In this document: positions 8,515 to 9,649 of the stretch, piece after piece
Numbering within the stretch: the stretch's first letter is position 1
Layout: each line of letters opens with the position of its first letter
NCBI GenBank assembly: GCA_905209865.1
Contig: CAJLUP010000067.1
Span: 1-9,649 of the forward strand
DNA length: 9,649 bases
Reading direction: 5' to 3'
From: an uncultured Lachnospiraceae bacterium
GTDB taxonomy: Bacteria > Bacillota > Clostridia > Lachnospirales > Lachnospiraceae
Program-made: the position numbers and the translations under genes
Notes under the pieces: generated by a model
Told to the model about the DNA's origin: nothing
Seen by the model: the letters and a program-made list of their open reading frames with translations, nothing else
Databases searched by the model: none

Positions 8515-8576
8515 TTCTAATTCCAAATGAACGATGAAAATGATAAATAAGTCTGTGAAAACAGGCTGAAAGCGAG

Positions 8577-8611
8577 AAATTGCTCAGACCGTGAGGACTG
8601 GGCAATTTTTT
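8577..8611 (+). terminator. groESL intrinsic terminator
   Basis: AAATTGCTCAG (8577-8587) pairs with CTGGGCAATTT (8598-8608) over 11 positions with one G-U pair and a 10-base loop; the T-run spans 8606-8611. It closes the groESL transcript. Confidence 0.9.
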
Positions 8612-8614
8612 GCA

Positions 8615-8704
8615 ATGGCGATGAGCCAAAGTCCGGGCTTGCCCGAGATCTTGGAACCGCTTACAATCCTGGAATGTGCTTTTTGGCTCTTCCGGTGACT
8701 GCAG
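8615..8704 (+). repeat. Structured ~90-base repeat, copy 1
   Basis: This 90-base stretch begins 3 bases after the T-run of the groESL terminator and matches 9499-9589 with 16 mismatches and one single-base gap in 91 columns (about 80%). Both copies can fold into three hairpins. Here these are GGC/GCC with a 5-base loop (8617-8627), CGGG/CCCG with a CTTG loop (8634-8645), and a longer one (8669-8695) of CTGGAA/TTCCGG, a bulged T, GTGCT/GGCTC with one T-T mismatch, and a TTTT loop. The word CGCTTACAATCC before the third hairpin is unchanged in both copies. Changes fall in all codon positions and the gap shifts frame, so it is probably not coding. It is the main content of the 332-base gap after groEL. 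Confidence 0.8.
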
Positions 8705-8716
8705 GCAAATTAAGCG

Positions 8717-8762
8717 TCTGTGGAATCTTCGGCAGGAGCTGGAAGGCAATGATTTTCACAGA
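8717..8762 (+). other. Imperfect long hairpin upstream of the flavoprotein gene
   Basis: TCTGTGGAATC (8717-8727) pairs with GATTTTCACAGA (8751-8762) over 11 pairs with one bulged T and one G-U. Inside, CTTC (8727-8730) can alternatively pair with GAAG (8742-8745), with CAG/CTG stacked within. No T-run follows on either strand, so it is not a terminator. It could be a leader RNA structure or part of the repeat element just before it. No riboswitch class was recognised. Confidence 0.35.
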
Positions 8763-8803
8763 TTAAAATTGGTACATGCAAAAATGTAAGTAAAGAGAGG
8801 CAG

Positions 8804-8827
8804 AAATATCGTTTTAAAATGATATTT
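8804..8827. promoter_or_regulatory. 24-base palindrome before the flavoprotein gene, possible operator
   Basis: AAATATC (8804-8810) and GATATTT (8821-8827) are mirror arms around G-TTTTAAAA-T, giving a 24-base palindrome with a single mismatched pair (8811/8820). It ends 7 bases before the GGAGG ribosome binding site. Position and symmetry suit a dimeric repressor. It contains TAAAAT (8815-8820), a possible -10, but no good -35 is seen 17 bases upstream. Confidence 0.45.
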
Positions 8828-8846
8828 TGTATACGGAGGTCAATTT

Positions 8847-9386
8847 ATGGGGAAAAAGGTTCTTGTAATCAGTACAAGTTTAAGGAATAACAGCAATTCA
8901 GAAGAACTTGCGGAGGCATTTGCATCAGGCGCTGAAGCTGCCGGAAATATGGTGGAGATACTTTCGTTAAAAGATAAAACGATTGCGTTTTGCAAAGGCT
9001 GTATGGCATGTCATAAATTGGGACATTGTGTCATTGACGATGATGCAAATGTGATTACACAAAAAATGCATGACGCAGATGTTATCGCATTTTCTACTCC
9101 GATCTATTATTATGAAATGAGCGGTCAGATGAAAACAATGATTGACCGGGCAAACAGTTTGTATGATTCAGATTATAAGTTTACGGATATTTATATGCTG
9201 TCGTCTGCAGCAGAAGATGAACCGGGAGTTCCTGAGCGGGCAGTCAGTGGATTGACTGGGTGGATAGACTGTTTTGAGCGAGCGCATCTGGTGGGAAGTG
9301 TATTTGCAGGGGGAGTGAATGAACCGGGGACTATTAAAGGACATGAGGCATTAGAAAAAGCGTATGAGATGGGAAAACATATTTAA
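8847..9386 (+). CDS. Flavodoxin-fold NAD(P)H-dependent flavoprotein with CX2CX2CX5C motif
   Basis: The 179-residue cytoplasmic protein belongs to the flavodoxin-like/NADPH-dependent FMN reductase superfamily. After the first strand KVLVISTS, the loop TSLRNNSNS (10-18) fits the FMN phosphate site. STPIYYYEMSGQMKTMIDR (83-101) is the usual flavin-contacting segment of these oxidoreductases. The cysteines C49, C52, C55 and C61 have CX2CX2CX5C spacing, followed by VIDDD. This spacing matches the 4Fe-4S ligands of archaeal iron-sulfur flavoprotein (Isf), though many relatives with a similar motif have no demonstrated cluster. The substrate is unknown; electron transfer to quinones, nitro compounds or oxidants is plausible. 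GGAGG stands 7 bases before the ATG. The gene has its own terminator and is flanked by the two direct repeat copies. The palindrome in its leader suggests separate control from groESL. Confidence 0.9.
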   Translation: MGKKVLVISTSLRNNSNSEELAEAFASGAEAAGNMVEILSLKDKTIAFCKGCMACHKLGHCVIDDDANVITQKMHDADVIAFSTPIYYYEMSGQMKTMIDRANSLYDSDYKFTDIYMLSSAAEDEPGVPERAVSGLTGWIDCFERAHLVGSVFAGGVNEPGTIKGHEALEKAYEMGKHI

Positions 9387-9440
9387 CGATAACAAAGCAG
9401 CAATGTGATTCGTAAATAAAGCAGGGATAAAGAGCAAATA

Positions 9441-9495
9441 AAAACAGTTCGGCAGTCGGAGTGATTTGAAAGTTCCGAAAGCGGACTGTTTTTTT
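9441..9495 (+). terminator. Intrinsic terminator after the flavoprotein gene
   Basis: AAAACAGTTCG (9441-9451) pairs with CGGACTGTTTT (9482-9492) with one G-U, and an inner stem TCGGA/TCCGA (9456-9460, 9474-9478) sits on top. The T-run is 9489-9495. Confidence 0.85.
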
Positions 9496-9498
9496 GAG

Positions 9499-9589
9499 AT
9501 GGCGACGAGCCGAAGTTTGGGCTTGCCTGATACCTTGGCGATCGCTTACAATCCCGAAAAGTGCCTTTTGGCGCTTTCGGTGATTGCAG
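9499..9589 (+). repeat. Structured ~90-base repeat, copy 2
   Basis: This is the second copy of the element at 8615-8704, in the same orientation and again beginning 3 bases after a terminator T-run. The three hairpins are kept: GGC/GCC (9501-9511), TGGG/CCTG with a CTTG loop (9518-9529, extendable by T9517-A9530), and CCGAAA/TTTCGG with a bulged A, GTGCC/GGCGC and a TTTT loop (9554-9580). Compared with copy 1, one pair of the third stem changes from G-C to A-U on both sides and others change by single steps that keep G-U or Watson-Crick pairing. A + strand frame starting at 9499 stays open to the window edge but lacks a ribosome binding site. Confidence 0.8.
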
Positions 9590-9649
9590 AAACATTCATA
9601 AATCTGATAAAAATATTATGGAGAAACATTGCCTCGGTCCGGGCAGTGG

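Noticed and set aside
8755..8760. TTCACA as a -35 element for the flavoprotein gene
   Set aside because: No acceptable -10 hexamer is found 15-19 bases downstream.
8615..9589. The repeat copies as a MITE-type transposable element
   Set aside because: No terminal inverted repeats or target-site duplications are visible at the edges of either copy.
9618..9649. ATG near the right edge that might begin a new gene
   Set aside because: Only about ten codons are visible, no ribosome binding site precedes it, and the sequence matches no gene start I recognise.

Overview
This window looks like ordinary chromosomal core DNA from a low-to-mid GC Gram-positive Clostridia, most likely a member of the Lachnospiraceae (gut Firmicutes). 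The grounds are a full-length CodY, the gene order yifB-dprA-topA-codY, a groESL operon under a perfect CIRCE operator, strong AGGAGG-type ribosome binding sites and T-rich intrinsic terminators. The family is inferred from gene content and style; no species is claimed. All real genes lie on the + strand.

Bases 1-177 hold no recognisable gene. They carry two adjacent perfect inverted repeats and a third one just before yifB. Bases 178-2913 carry yifB (ComM-type AAA+ ATPase) and dprA (RecA loader), both tied to single-stranded DNA uptake and recombination, with a possible 23-codon ORF squeezed between them. Bases 3018-5087 carry topA (topoisomerase I with three C-terminal zinc fingers). After a 170-base leader comes codY (5258-6037), the GTP/branched-chain-amino-acid sensing global regulator, then a small protein (6087-6413) whose pattern resembles the N-terminal domain of YcgR/PilZ proteins. 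A terminator whose loop contains that gene's stop codon closes the block.

Bases 6456-8611 form the heat-shock unit: a TTGACA promoter, a CIRCE operator with an additional half-site over the -10 region, groES, groEL and a terminator. Bases 8847-9386 encode a small flavodoxin-fold flavoprotein with a CX2CX2CX5C cysteine motif, followed by its own terminator.

The most notable non-coding signal is a roughly 90-base repeat present twice in direct orientation (8615-8704 and 9499-9589, about 80% identical by eye). Each copy begins 3 bases after the T-run of an intrinsic terminator. The two copies can form the same three hairpins, and the differences in the third hairpin preserve pairing, including one G-C to A-U double change. 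This suggests a structured RNA or an interspersed element rather than a gene. The flavoprotein gene sits between the two copies. A separate structured stretch and a 24-base palindrome lie in the leader of that gene.
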